Assembly (NCBI GenBank): GCA_002409995.1
Contig: DHOR01000016.1
Coordinates: 1-17,600, forward strand
Direction: 5' to 3'
Source of the DNA: Hungatella sp. UBA5385
Lineage (GTDB): Bacteria; Bacillota; Clostridia; Lachnospirales; Lachnospiraceae
Length of the DNA: 17,600 nucleotides
In this document: positions 1 through 6,478 of the stretch, piece by piece
How the letters are laid out: the number at the start of each line of letters is the position of its first letter
Numbering within the stretch: position 1 is the stretch's first letter
The notes under the pieces: model-generated
Told to the model about the DNA's origin: nothing
Seen by the model: the letters and a program-made list of their open reading frames with translations, nothing else
The model's database searches: none
Position numbers and translations under genes: made by a program

Positions 1-1
1 A

Positions 2-160
2 CTTAGAAAATTTGAAAGTGCTGGTGTTATTGAATCCAGATCTTCAGGTATGAAGGGTACTTACATCAAGGTTCTTAATGATGTGGTATTTGATGAGTTA
101 AAGACAATTAAGGCAGGTGGCAAGAGCGCCCAGAGCCACAGAGAATCAAAAGAGGCATAA
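2..160 (+). CDS. codY: CodY, GTP/branched-chain-amino-acid-responsive repressor (3' end only)
   Basis: Only the last 52 codons are present; the gene starts before the window. The reading frame gives a winged-helix end with LRKFESAGVIESRS followed by GMKGTYIKVLND, which matches the very conserved C-terminal DNA-binding part of CodY. In low-GC Gram-positives CodY is a dimeric repressor of nutrient-uptake and biosynthesis genes. It binds GTP and branched-chain amino acids through its N-terminal GAF domain, which lies outside this window. The tail after the conserved core (KTIKAGGKSAQSHRESKEA) is polar and looks disordered. codY next to rpsB is a common clostridial arrangement. The identification rests on recognising the motif, but this block is distinctive. 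Because oligopeptide permeases are classical CodY targets, its position near the opp operon is of interest. Confidence 0.93.
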   Translation, partial: LRKFESAGVIESRSSGMKGTYIKVLNDVVFDELKTIKAGGKSAQSHRESKEA

Positions 161-179
161 AATTTAAATCACATAATAG

Positions 180-219
180 AAACAGGAGCGCAGTTGCAGC
201 TCCTGTTTCTGCCGTATTT
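180..219 (+). terminator. Hairpin after codY, probable terminator
   Basis: A 10-bp perfect stem, AAACAGGAGC (180-189) with GCTCCTGTTT (199-208), encloses a 9-nt loop and lies 20 nt after the codY stop. The 3' arm ends in TTT, but the following bases (CTGCCGTATTTT) make a broken T-tract. Termination may therefore be partial, and some codY transcripts could read into rpsB. Confidence 0.6.
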
Positions 220-249
220 TGGCATTGGGTAAAATAACAAAATTAGCTC

Positions 250-278
250 TTGCATAGTAATTAAAATTATGCTATACT
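250..278 (+). promoter_or_regulatory. Sigma-A type promoter of rpsB
   Basis: TTGCAT (250-255) and TATACT (273-278) are separated by exactly 17 bp, with an A/T-rich spacer. Each hexamer is close to the vegetative consensus. The predicted start is near 284-285, giving an untranslated leader of about 105 nt before rpsB. This is the only good promoter match in the 231-bp codY-rpsB gap. Confidence 0.75.
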
Positions 279-299
279 AGCAAAGCTTATTATAAATCA

Positions 300-362
300 C
301 GTTTGCGGATTCTGAAGGAAGGTGCCTGTATCAGGTCTCCTTGGAAGCATAAGAAGCAAACG
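300..362 (+). promoter_or_regulatory. Structured 5' leader of rpsB, candidate ribosomal-protein autoregulatory element
   Basis: The leader can fold into a closed domain. An outer stem CGTTTGC (300-306) pairs with GCAAACG (356-362). Inside it, AAGGA (315-319) pairs with TCCTT (338-342), and CCTG (325-328) pairs with CAGG (332-335) around a three-base TAT loop. The element ends about 18 nt before the GGAGG ribosome binding site (380-384). S2 is known in enterobacteria to repress its own rpsB-tsf message through the 5' leader. Whether this clostridial leader works that way is inference, and I cannot assign it to a named RNA family. A role as a simple stability element is possible. Confidence 0.5.
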
Positions 363-391
363 GAAGTAAAAAACCAAATGGAGGTAATAAC

Positions 392-1132
392 ATGAGCGTT
401 ATTTCTATGAAGCAGCTGTTAGAAGCTGGTGTACATTTTGGTCACCAGACAAGAAGATGGAACCCTAAGATGGCTCCATACATCTACACAGAGAGAAACG
501 GCATCTACATCATTGACTTACAGAAGTCAGTAGGAAAGGTAGATGAGGCTTACAATGCAGTATCTGATATTGCAGCAGAAGGCGGCAAGATCCTTTTTGT
601 AGGTACTAAGAAGCAGGCACAGGATGCTATTAAGACAGAAGCAGAGCGTTGCGGCATGTACTACGTTAACGAGAGATGGTTAGGCGGTATGCTGACAAAC
701 TTTAAGACAATCCAGTCCAGAATCGGAAGATTAAAGCAGATTGAGACTATGTCTGAAGATGGAACCTTCGATGTACTTCCTAAGAAGGAAGTAATCGCTC
801 TTAAGAAAGAGTGGGAGAAGTTAGAGAAGAACCTTGGCGGAATTAAAGATATGAAGAAGATTCCAGATGCAATCTTCGTTGTAGATCCTAAGAAGGAGAG
901 AATCTGTATTCAGGAAGCTCATACTTTAGGAATTCCGTTAATCGGTATCGCTGATACAAACTGTGATCCGGAAGAGCTTGATTATGTAATCCCGGGTAAT
1001 GATGATGCGATCAGAGCCGTTAAGTTAATCGTTTCTAAGATGGCAGACGCAGTTATCGAAGCTAACCAGGGCGAGGCAGTAGCTGAAGAAGCAGAAGCAG
1101 CTCAGGAAACAGAAGAGACTGTAGAGGCTTAA
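392..1132 (+). CDS. rpsB: 30S ribosomal protein S2
   Basis: The 246-residue product is the small-subunit protein S2, which sits at the head-body junction of the 30S subunit near S1/S21 and the mRNA exit region. Family hallmarks are visible. The N-terminal MKQLLEAGVHFGHQTRRWNPKM includes HFGHQT at residues 15-20. Further on are ILFVGTKKQAQ, the NERWLGGMLTNFKT block, PDAIFVVDPKKE and IPLIGIADTNCDPE. Length is normal for Firmicutes. The last 20 or so residues form a Glu/Ala-rich acidic tail, typical of clostridial S2. The start is fixed by GGAGG at 380-384, 7 nt upstream. It is the first gene of the rpsB-tsf pair, with its own promoter and a structured leader. A hairpin with a T-tract follows 16 nt after the stop. 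Confidence 0.98.
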   Translation: MSVISMKQLLEAGVHFGHQTRRWNPKMAPYIYTERNGIYIIDLQKSVGKVDEAYNAVSDIAAEGGKILFVGTKKQAQDAIKTEAERCGMYYVNERWLGGMLTNFKTIQSRIGRLKQIETMSEDGTFDVLPKKEVIALKKEWEKLEKNLGGIKDMKKIPDAIFVVDPKKERICIQEAHTLGIPLIGIADTNCDPEELDYVIPGNDDAIRAVKLIVSKMADAVIEANQGEAVAEEAEAAQETEETVEA

Positions 1133-1148
1133 TTAATTCAGACATTAG

Positions 1149-1203
1149 AATGCTTCGGCCTGCTGTAGTAAGCGGGTTGAAGCATTTTCTGTTTTTTGTT
1201 TCA
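1149..1203 (+). terminator. Intrinsic terminator or attenuator between rpsB and tsf
   Basis: AATGCTTC (1149-1156) pairs perfectly with GAAGCATT (1179-1186). The interior can extend by CCTGCT (1159-1164) with AGCGGG (1171-1176), including one G-T pair. The 3' arm runs into a T-rich stretch (1185-1203). This is a good rho-independent terminator shape. I see no convincing promoter between it and tsf, so it most likely attenuates read-through and sets the S2:EF-Ts ratio. Confidence 0.75.
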
Positions 1204-1260
1204 GACGATTTGTTTAATGAAAATATCGAAACTTCGAAAGAATAGATGGAGGGAAATAAA

Positions 1261-2184
1261 ATGGCAGCAGTTACAGCTGGTATGGTAAAAGAATTAAGAG
1301 AATTAACCGGTGCAGGTATGATGGATTGTAAGAAGGCTCTTTCAGAGACTGATGGTGATATGGACAAGGCAGTAGAGTTCTTAAGAGAAAAAGGACTGGC
1401 AGCCAGCACTAAGAAGGCAGGAAGAATTGCAGCAGAAGGTATGGTTGCAGGTCTTGTAAGCGCTGACAGCAAATCTGCAGTACTTGTTGAAGTTAACAGT
1501 GAGACAGACTTCGTAGCTAAGAATGCTCAGTTCCAGGAGTATGTTGCAGATGTAGCAGAGCAGGCAATTGCTTCTTCAAGCACAGACATGGAAGGATTTA
1601 TGGCAGAAGCATGGGCTAAGGATACTTCCTTAACCGTTGCAGAGAAGTTATCCAGCATGATCTCAGTTATTGGCGAGAACATGAATATCAGAAGATTTGA
1701 GAAGATTGCTACTGACGGTGTTGTGATTGACTATATCCACGGCGGCGGAAGAATCGGCGTTTTAGTAGAGGCTGAAGCTGAAGTTGTTAACGATACAGTA
1801 AAAGAAGCTTTAAGAAACCTTGCAATGCAGATTGCAGCTTTAACACCAAAGTATGTAAAGAGAGATGAGATTCCTCAGGAATTCATCGATCATGAAACAG
1901 AGATTTTAAAGGTTCAGGCTAAGAATGAAAATCCGGACAAGCCTGATGCAATTATTGAGAAGATGATCATTGGCCGTTTAAACAAGGAGTTAAAGGAATT
2001 CTGTCTCCTTGATCAGGCATATGTAAAAGATGGTGATTTAACAGTTGCTAAGTATTTAGAGCAGGTCTCCAAGGAAGTTGGCGGTAAGGTAGAAGTGAAG
2101 AGGTTCGTTCGTTTTGAAACCGGCGAAGGTCTTGAGAAAAAAGAAGAAAACTTCGCAGAAGAAGTTGCAAGACAGATGCAGTAA
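1261..2184 (+). CDS. tsf: Translation elongation factor Ts
   Basis: The 307-residue EF-Ts is the nucleotide exchange factor that releases GDP from EF-Tu so it can reload GTP. The N-terminal UBA-like module is clear (VKELRELTGAGMMDCKKAL, residues 9-27). It is followed by the strongly conserved TDFVAKN (82-88) that contacts EF-Tu, then the dimerisation core with IHGGGRIGVLVE and a long C-terminal half ending EEVARQMQ. Length is in the normal 290-310 range. An in-frame ATG at 1246 is rejected as the start because the ribosome binding site GGAGG (1248-1252) lies directly after it and is correctly placed for ATG 1261. The gene depends on read-through from rpsB unless a weak promoter was missed. 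A strong hairpin terminator follows. Confidence 0.97.
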   Translation: MAAVTAGMVKELRELTGAGMMDCKKALSETDGDMDKAVEFLREKGLAASTKKAGRIAAEGMVAGLVSADSKSAVLVEVNSETDFVAKNAQFQEYVADVAEQAIASSSTDMEGFMAEAWAKDTSLTVAEKLSSMISVIGENMNIRRFEKIATDGVVIDYIHGGGRIGVLVEAEAEVVNDTVKEALRNLAMQIAALTPKYVKRDEIPQEFIDHETEILKVQAKNENPDKPDAIIEKMIIGRLNKELKEFCLLDQAYVKDGDLTVAKYLEQVSKEVGGKVEVKRFVRFETGEGLEKKEENFAEEVARQMQ

Positions 2185-2209
2185 TATTTCAAAAGAGGAT
2201 TCAGGGGGG

Positions 2210-2236
2210 AATCCCATGGGCATCCATGGGATTTTT
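2210..2236 (+). terminator. Rho-independent terminator after tsf
   Basis: A 10-bp perfect stem AATCCCATGG (2210-2219) / CCATGGGATT (2224-2233) has a 4-nt loop GCAT, and its 3' arm merges into TTTTT (2232-2236). It closes the rpsB-tsf unit 25 nt after the tsf stop and separates it from the opp operon. Confidence 0.85.
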
Positions 2237-2261
2237 CCATAGATCCAGTGTCCGTTTGCCG

Positions 2262-2290
2262 TTGACATATGTTTCCAGACGAGCGGACAT
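2262..2290 (+). promoter_or_regulatory. Possible opp operon promoter (good -35, poor -10)
   Basis: A consensus TTGACA lies at 2262-2267, about 115 nt before oppB. At 17-bp spacing the -10 position reads GGACAT (2285-2290), a poor match, so an activator or another promoter may be needed. A short inverted repeat TGTCCG (2250-2255) / CGGACA (2284-2289) overlaps the region. Some promoter is expected because a terminator precedes it, but the exact site is uncertain. Confidence 0.3.
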
Positions 2291-2307
2291 GGAACATTCC
2301 GCTTCTA

Positions 2308-2322
2308 ATTTTCCAGGAAAGT
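2308..2322 (+). promoter_or_regulatory. Candidate CodY-binding site upstream of oppB
   Basis: Positions 2308-2322 read ATTTTCCAGGAAAGT. This agrees with the published CodY consensus AATTTTCWGAAAATT at 11 of 15 positions by my alignment. It has a dyad core TTTCC-A-GGAAA (2310-2320). It lies about 60 nt upstream of oppB, downstream of the candidate -35 element, where binding would block transcription. codY itself is about 2 kb upstream. Peptide permease operons are known CodY targets in Bacillus and related genera. The match is imperfect and A/T-rich DNA gives chance hits. Confidence 0.35.
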
Positions 2323-2382
2323 GATACTGCTTTTTTTGCTTTCAGGGAAGGAAGCTACCTAAAAAACAAAGGAGTTGAGACA

Positions 2383-3300
2383 ATGGCTAAGTATATAGTT
2401 AAACGAATTATTATGGCTCTTATAACCATTTTTGCCGTTGCAACGGTTACATTCTTTGTCATGAATATGGTACCAGGTGGTCCGTTTATGTCAGAGAAGG
2501 CTATAAGTCCCCAGGCGCAAGCCGCTTTAAATGAAAAATATGGTTTGGATAAGCCTTTAAGTGAACAGTATGTTACCTACATGAAGGATCTGCTTCACGG
2601 CGATCTGGGATTAAGTGTAAAACAGCGTGGCCGTACTGTTAATATGATTATTGCAACCAAATTCCCTGTATCTGCAAGGGTTGGCGGAATGGCTATTTTA
2701 GCCGCAGTTTTAATTGGTGTTCCTTTAGGCAGTATTGCCGCATTTAAGAGGGGAACATTGGTGGATAATATTATTATTGTATTCAGTACATGCGGAATTG
2801 CAGTACCAAGCTTTGTGGTCTGTACCATTCTCATGTATGTGCTCAGTCTGAAGCTGGGACTTTTGCCCACCTATGGTCTGGGATCGTGGAAGAACTATAT
2901 TATGCCGGTTATGGCGCTGTCGCTTTATCCTGCTTCTTATATTTCCCGTCTGATGCGTTCCTCTATGCTGGATGTTATGGGACAGGATTATATGAGAACA
3001 GCACGTGCCAAAGGTTTGTCCCAGACAGTAAGTATTTTTAAGCATGCTCTTCGTAATGCGATTCTTCCGGTTGTTACATATTTAGGGCCGCTTCTTGCCT
3101 ATACAGTAACAGGAAGTTTTATTGTTGAGAAGATTTTTACCATTCCAGGGTTGGGTTCCGAATTTATCGGTTCCATTACCGGCCGTGATTATCCGTTGAT
3201 TATGGGAACAACTATTTTCCTTGCAGCTTTAATGGTTGCTATGAATGTGATTGTTGACGTGGCTTACAAATTTATTGATCCACGTATTAATCTTAAATAA
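2383..3300 (+). CDS. oppB: Oligopeptide ABC transporter, permease subunit OppB
   Basis: This 305-residue integral membrane protein is one of the two channel subunits of a peptide importer. The first membrane helix is near residues 9-29 (IIMALITIFAVATVTFFVMNM), followed by PGGPF, a typical OppB/DppB start. The cytoplasmic EAA loop that docks on the ATPase is visible near residue 206 (TARAKGLSQTVSIFKHALRN), and IFTIPGLGSE and DYPLIMG near the C-terminus are family blocks. About six membrane helices are expected. ATG 2383 is chosen because AAAGGAG lies at 2369-2375 and the protein begins MAKYIVKRI as in relatives. An upstream in-frame ATG at 2269 would add 38 residues unlike the family. It heads the operon, and oppC follows after 15 nt. 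Substrate specificity (oligo- or dipeptide) cannot be decided from the permease. Confidence 0.93.
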   Translation: MAKYIVKRIIMALITIFAVATVTFFVMNMVPGGPFMSEKAISPQAQAALNEKYGLDKPLSEQYVTYMKDLLHGDLGLSVKQRGRTVNMIIATKFPVSARVGGMAILAAVLIGVPLGSIAAFKRGTLVDNIIIVFSTCGIAVPSFVVCTILMYVLSLKLGLLPTYGLGSWKNYIMPVMALSLYPASYISRLMRSSMLDVMGQDYMRTARAKGLSQTVSIFKHALRNAILPVVTYLGPLLAYTVTGSFIVEKIFTIPGLGSEFIGSITGRDYPLIMGTTIFLAALMVAMNVIVDVAYKFIDPRINLK

Positions 3301-3315
3301 GAGAGGAGAGAGAAG

Positions 3316-4356
3316 ATGTCAAAGAATAAATTATCATTACAGCTTAATACAGACGACTTTCTCCTTGCAAGTGATGAGGAAAAACAGAGTCTGACAGTTA
3401 TGCGTACCAGCGTAGGTTTCTGGAAGGATGGAATAAGAAGACTGAAGAAGAATAAGATTGCCATGATCAGTCTTGTAGTCATTCTTATTGTCTTTATTTT
3501 ATCCTTTTTAGTGCCGCAGTTTTATCCATACAGATATGAACAGCAGATCAGAGGAAGCGAGAACCTTGCTCCCATGCAGTATTCCGCCAAAGAATTAGAA
3601 TTAAAAGAAACAGGAGAGAGCGTATTTCCTCATATTTTAGGTACTGATAATCTGGGTCGTGATTATGCAGTCCGTGTTATGATGGGAAGCCGTGTTTCCC
3701 TGACTGTAGGTCTTGTAGCTTCCTGTATTATTTTGCTGATTGGGTCGATATATGGCTCCGTTGCAGGTTTCTTCGGCGGCTGGGTCGATATGATTATGAT
3801 GCGTATTGTGGATATGATCTATACGGTGCCGGATATTCTGATTATTGTCCTGCTGTCCGTTGCATTTGACCAGCCTCTTAAGGCTTTGGCCCAAAGGCCG
3901 GGATTCCAATGGATTCAGGTGATTGGTGTTAACTTAATCAGTATTTTCGTGGTGTTCGCACTGCTTTACTGGGTAGGAATGGCTCGTATTGTCCGCAGCC
4001 AGATTCTGATCTTAAAGGAACAGGAGTATGTAACAGCAGCAAGAGCTCTTGGCGCTTCCAGTGCCCATATTATTAAGAAGCATCTGCTGACTAACTGTAT
4101 CGGTACTCTGATTGTAACCACAACACTTCAGATTCCATCTTCTATATTTACAGAGAGCTTCTTAAGTTTCCTCGGCCTTGGTGTTGCGGCACCTATGCCT
4201 TCTCTTGGAAGCCTTGCCAGTGCTGCACTGAATGGTATGCAGAGCTATCCTCACCGTTTATTTGCACCTGCACTTGCTATTTCAATTATTATTTTGTCAT
4301 TTAACCTATTAGGCGATGGCCTTCGTGATGCATTTGATCCGAAACTAAAATCTTAA
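3316..4356 (+). CDS. oppC: Oligopeptide ABC transporter, permease subunit OppC
   Basis: The second channel subunit has 346 residues. The N-terminal cytoplasmic segment of about 50 residues leads to one membrane helix (about 50-68, IAMISLVVILIVFILSFLVP). An outside loop carries the OppC signature HILGTDNLGRDYAVRVMMG. The transport domain then holds further helices and an EAA loop near residue 240 (AARALGASSAHIIKKHLLTN). The C-terminus LGDGLRDAFDPKL is the usual OppC/DppC ending. The protein is slightly long because of the N-terminal extension and a somewhat large outside loop before the GTDNLGRD block. A GAGGAGAG ribosome site precedes the ATG. It pairs with OppB to form the membrane channel and is followed 14 nt later by oppD. 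Confidence 0.93.
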   Translation: MSKNKLSLQLNTDDFLLASDEEKQSLTVMRTSVGFWKDGIRRLKKNKIAMISLVVILIVFILSFLVPQFYPYRYEQQIRGSENLAPMQYSAKELELKETGESVFPHILGTDNLGRDYAVRVMMGSRVSLTVGLVASCIILLIGSIYGSVAGFFGGWVDMIMMRIVDMIYTVPDILIIVLLSVAFDQPLKALAQRPGFQWIQVIGVNLISIFVVFALLYWVGMARIVRSQILILKEQEYVTAARALGASSAHIIKKHLLTNCIGTLIVTTTLQIPSSIFTESFLSFLGLGVAAPMPSLGSLASAALNGMQSYPHRLFAPALAISIIILSFNLLGDGLRDAFDPKLKS

Positions 4357-4370
4357 GGAGGAGAGAGACG

Positions 4371-5381
4371 ATGAGTGAATATTTAGTTAATATAAAAAAT
4401 GAACGCCTTTCTTTCTTTACTCCTGCCGGAGAGGTTAAGGCGCTTAATGATGTTTCCCTTCATTTGAGAGAGGGAGAAGTACTTGGTATTGTTGGTGAAT
4501 CAGGTTCTGGTAAGTCTGTAACAGCTTACAGCCTTATGGGCCTCACTGCATATCCAGGTCGTTTAATTGGTGGTAATCTGGAATTTAACGGTCATGAGAT
4601 TGAGAAAATGACTGAAAAAGAAATGAGAAAGATTCGTGGTAACGAAATCTCCATCATCTTCCAGGACCCAATGACCAGTTTAAATCCGGTTTATACCATT
4701 GGAAATCAGATCCGTGAAGTAATTATGTTACATACGGATAAGAATAGTAAACAGGCCAATGAGAGAGCAAAAGAGCTTCTGAATCTTGTAGGTATCAATG
4801 AGCCTGAGAAACGTTTGAAGCAGTATCCTCATGAATTATCAGGAGGTATGCGTCAGCGTGTTATGATTGCCATTGCTCTTGCATGTGAACCAAAGCTTTT
4901 GATTGCAGATGAGCCTACGACGGCTCTTGATGTAACCATACAGGCTCAGATTTTAGAGCTTATGATGGAACTGAAGGAAAAGCTAGGAATGGCAATTATT
5001 ATGATCACCCATGACCTGGGTGTTGTAGCTAATATGTGTGACAGAATAGCTGTTATGTATGCAGGAAAAGTGGTGGAATACGGATCAACGGATGATATTT
5101 TCTATAATCCTTCCCATGAATATACTAAGGGACTCATCCGCAGCATTCCCAAGCTGACAGAAAAAGAGCACAGCAAGCTGGTTCCTATTGAAGGAAGCCC
5201 GGTAGATATGCTAAATCCTCCTGCAGGCTGCCCATTTGCACCCAGATGTACTTCCTGTATGAAGATCTGTCTGCGTGAAATGCCGCCATATACAGATGTG
5301 ACCGATATACATTACAGTGCCTGCTGGCTTCTTCAGAAAAAGGAGTTCGAACAAGAACAGGCACAGAAGGGAGATGCATGA
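4371..5381 (+). CDS. oppD: Oligopeptide ABC transporter, ATP-binding subunit OppD
   Basis: The 336-residue ATPase powers peptide import. It has all nucleotide-binding elements: Walker A GESGSGKS (residues 42-49), the Q-loop IIFQDPMTSLNP, signature LSGGMRQR (156-163), Walker B LLIADEP with the catalytic pair D180-E181, D-loop TALD and H-loop THDLGVVANMCD. The C-terminal extension specific to oligopeptide/dipeptide ATPases contains CPFAPRC and further cysteines (CMKIC, CWLL). In studied relatives this region can bind an iron-sulfur cluster; here that is inference. A strong AAGGAGGAG ribosome site precedes the start. The stop codon overlaps the oppF start (ATGA), so the two ATPases are translationally coupled, fitting a heterodimer. 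Confidence 0.95.
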   Translation: MSEYLVNIKNERLSFFTPAGEVKALNDVSLHLREGEVLGIVGESGSGKSVTAYSLMGLTAYPGRLIGGNLEFNGHEIEKMTEKEMRKIRGNEISIIFQDPMTSLNPVYTIGNQIREVIMLHTDKNSKQANERAKELLNLVGINEPEKRLKQYPHELSGGMRQRVMIAIALACEPKLLIADEPTTALDVTIQAQILELMMELKEKLGMAIIMITHDLGVVANMCDRIAVMYAGKVVEYGSTDDIFYNPSHEYTKGLIRSIPKLTEKEHSKLVPIEGSPVDMLNPPAGCPFAPRCTSCMKICLREMPPYTDVTDIHYSACWLLQKKEFEQEQAQKGDA

Positions 5382-6358
5382 TGGAACATAAAAATCTTGT
5401 AGAAGTCCAGAATTTAAAGCAGTATTTCCCTGTTGCCGGAAGTAAGTTATTTGAGAAAAAGGTAGTTAAGGCAGTTGATAATGTATCTTTCGGTATTAAA
5501 AAGGGTGAGACTCTCGGACTTGTAGGAGAGTCTGGCTGCGGTAAAACAACCACAGGCCGTACCTTACTGCGCTTATATGAACCAACAGACGGTAAAATAT
5601 TCTACGATGGTGAGGATATCACCAAAGTGAATATGCTTCCTTATCGTCGTAAAATGCAGATTGTATTCCAGGACCCTTACGCAAGTCTGGACCCTCGTAT
5701 GACTGTAGGAGATATTGTAGGAGAAGCCATTGATATTCATAAACTGGCTTCCAGCAGAAGTGACAGACAGGACCGGATTATCTCCGTTCTCTCCACTGTT
5801 GGGCTGAATTCAGAGCATGCCAACCGCTATCCTCATGAATTCTCAGGCGGACAGCGTCAGCGTGTAGGTATTGCACGTGCTCTTGCAGTTGATCCTGAGT
5901 TTATTGTATGTGATGAGCCAGTTTCTGCTCTTGACGTATCTATTCAGGCACAGGTTGTCAACATGTTTGAGCAGCTTCAGGAAGAGCTGGGCTTAACTTA
6001 TCTGTTTATAGCCCATGATTTATCCATTGTAAAGCATATTTCCAACAGAATTGGAGTTATGTATTTAGGAAAACTTGTGGAACTGGCTGACAGCTATGAG
6101 CTGACCTTCCACAGCGTTCACCCCTATACCAAGAGCCTGATCTCTGCAATTCCTGTTGCAGATCCTAAAATAAGCCGTGCCTCTAAGAGAATTGTGCTGG
6201 AAGGTGATGTACCAAGCCCGGTAAATCCGCCATCTGGCTGCAGATTCCGTACACGATGCGCTTATGCTGATGAGCTTTGTGCTGCAGAAGAACCGGAGTG
6301 GAGAGAAGTGTCCACAGGCCATTTTGCTGCATGTCATCATTTAGATAAGGTGAATTAA
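5378..6358 (+). CDS. oppF: Oligopeptide ABC transporter, ATP-binding subunit OppF
   Basis: This is the partner ATPase of OppD, 326 residues from the ATG at 5378. A second ATG directly follows at 5381 and has better spacing (7 nt) from the GGGAG site at 5369-5373, so the true protein may be one residue shorter. Visible elements are Walker A GESGCGKT (50-57), Q-loop IVFQDPYASLDPRM, signature FSGGQRQR (155-162), Walker B with D179-E180 in FIVCDEP, SALD and H-loop AHDLSIVKHISNR. The C-terminal opp-type tail has the CRFRTRCAYADELC cluster. The start overlaps the oppD stop. It ends the BCDF transcription block; 120 nt later comes oppA with its own promoter. Confidence 0.95.
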   Translation: MMEHKNLVEVQNLKQYFPVAGSKLFEKKVVKAVDNVSFGIKKGETLGLVGESGCGKTTTGRTLLRLYEPTDGKIFYDGEDITKVNMLPYRRKMQIVFQDPYASLDPRMTVGDIVGEAIDIHKLASSRSDRQDRIISVLSTVGLNSEHANRYPHEFSGGQRQRVGIARALAVDPEFIVCDEPVSALDVSIQAQVVNMFEQLQEELGLTYLFIAHDLSIVKHISNRIGVMYLGKLVELADSYELTFHSVHPYTKSLISAIPVADPKISRASKRIVLEGDVPSPVNPPSGCRFRTRCAYADELCAAEEPEWREVSTGHFAACHHLDKVN

Positions 6359-6373
6359 TTTAATAATATACCA

Positions 6374-6402
6374 TTGCTATTTTTGGTGAAATATGGTATG
6401 CT
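6374..6402 (+). promoter_or_regulatory. Promoter of oppA with overlapping operator-like dyad
   Basis: TTGCTA (6374-6379) and TATGCT (6397-6402) are 17 bp apart, a plausible vegetative promoter with a predicted start near 6408-6410. An interrupted inverted repeat spans it. ATACCA (6368-6373) pairs with TGGTAT (6394-6399), and TATTT (6378-6382) with AAATA (6389-6393). The right arm is contiguous (6389-6399), and a 4-nt TTGC interrupts the left arm. The arms cover both hexamers, as expected for a repressor operator. No known binding motif was recognised in it. Confidence 0.55.
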
Positions 6403-6410
6403 ATAGAACA

Positions 6411-6450
6411 AATCAGCACAGTAGTATAGTAAAGTATTACTGTGCTGATT
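6411..6450 (+). promoter_or_regulatory. Long stem-loop in the oppF-oppA gap (5' end of oppA mRNA)
   Basis: AATCAGCACAGTA (6411-6423) and TACTGTGCTGATT (6438-6450) form a perfect 13-bp stem. It can extend four more pairs, including two G-T pairs, to a 6-nt loop AGTAAA (6428-6433). No T-run follows (CTATAAAATTCT), so it is not a classic terminator. It begins within a few nt of the predicted oppA start, so the oppA message would start with a stem-loop. Likely roles are mRNA stabilisation or differential decay between oppBCDF and oppA; weak termination is a second option. Confidence 0.65.
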
Positions 6451-6478
6451 CTATAAAATTCTAAGAGGAGGAATTAAT

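Noticed and set aside
1226..1237. Dyad TCGAA-AC-TTCGA just before tsf
   Set aside because: The 2-nt spacer is too short for an RNA hairpin, and the motif matches no operator I recognise. It is short enough to occur by chance.
1062..1472. A 136-codon minus-strand open frame over the end of rpsB and start of tsf
   Set aside because: It overlaps the conserved coding parts of both genes and the terminator hairpin, and shows no family motif.
2269..2382. Upstream in-frame extension of OppB by 38 residues
   Set aside because: The extension has no ribosome site, contains polar residues unlike OppB N-termini, and would cover the candidate regulatory site. ATG 2383 has a good ribosome site.
6374..6393. 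Possible second CodY box over the oppA promoter
   Set aside because: The best alignment to the CodY consensus gives only about 9 of 15 matches, no better than chance in A/T-rich DNA. The dyad there is better described as an unknown operator.
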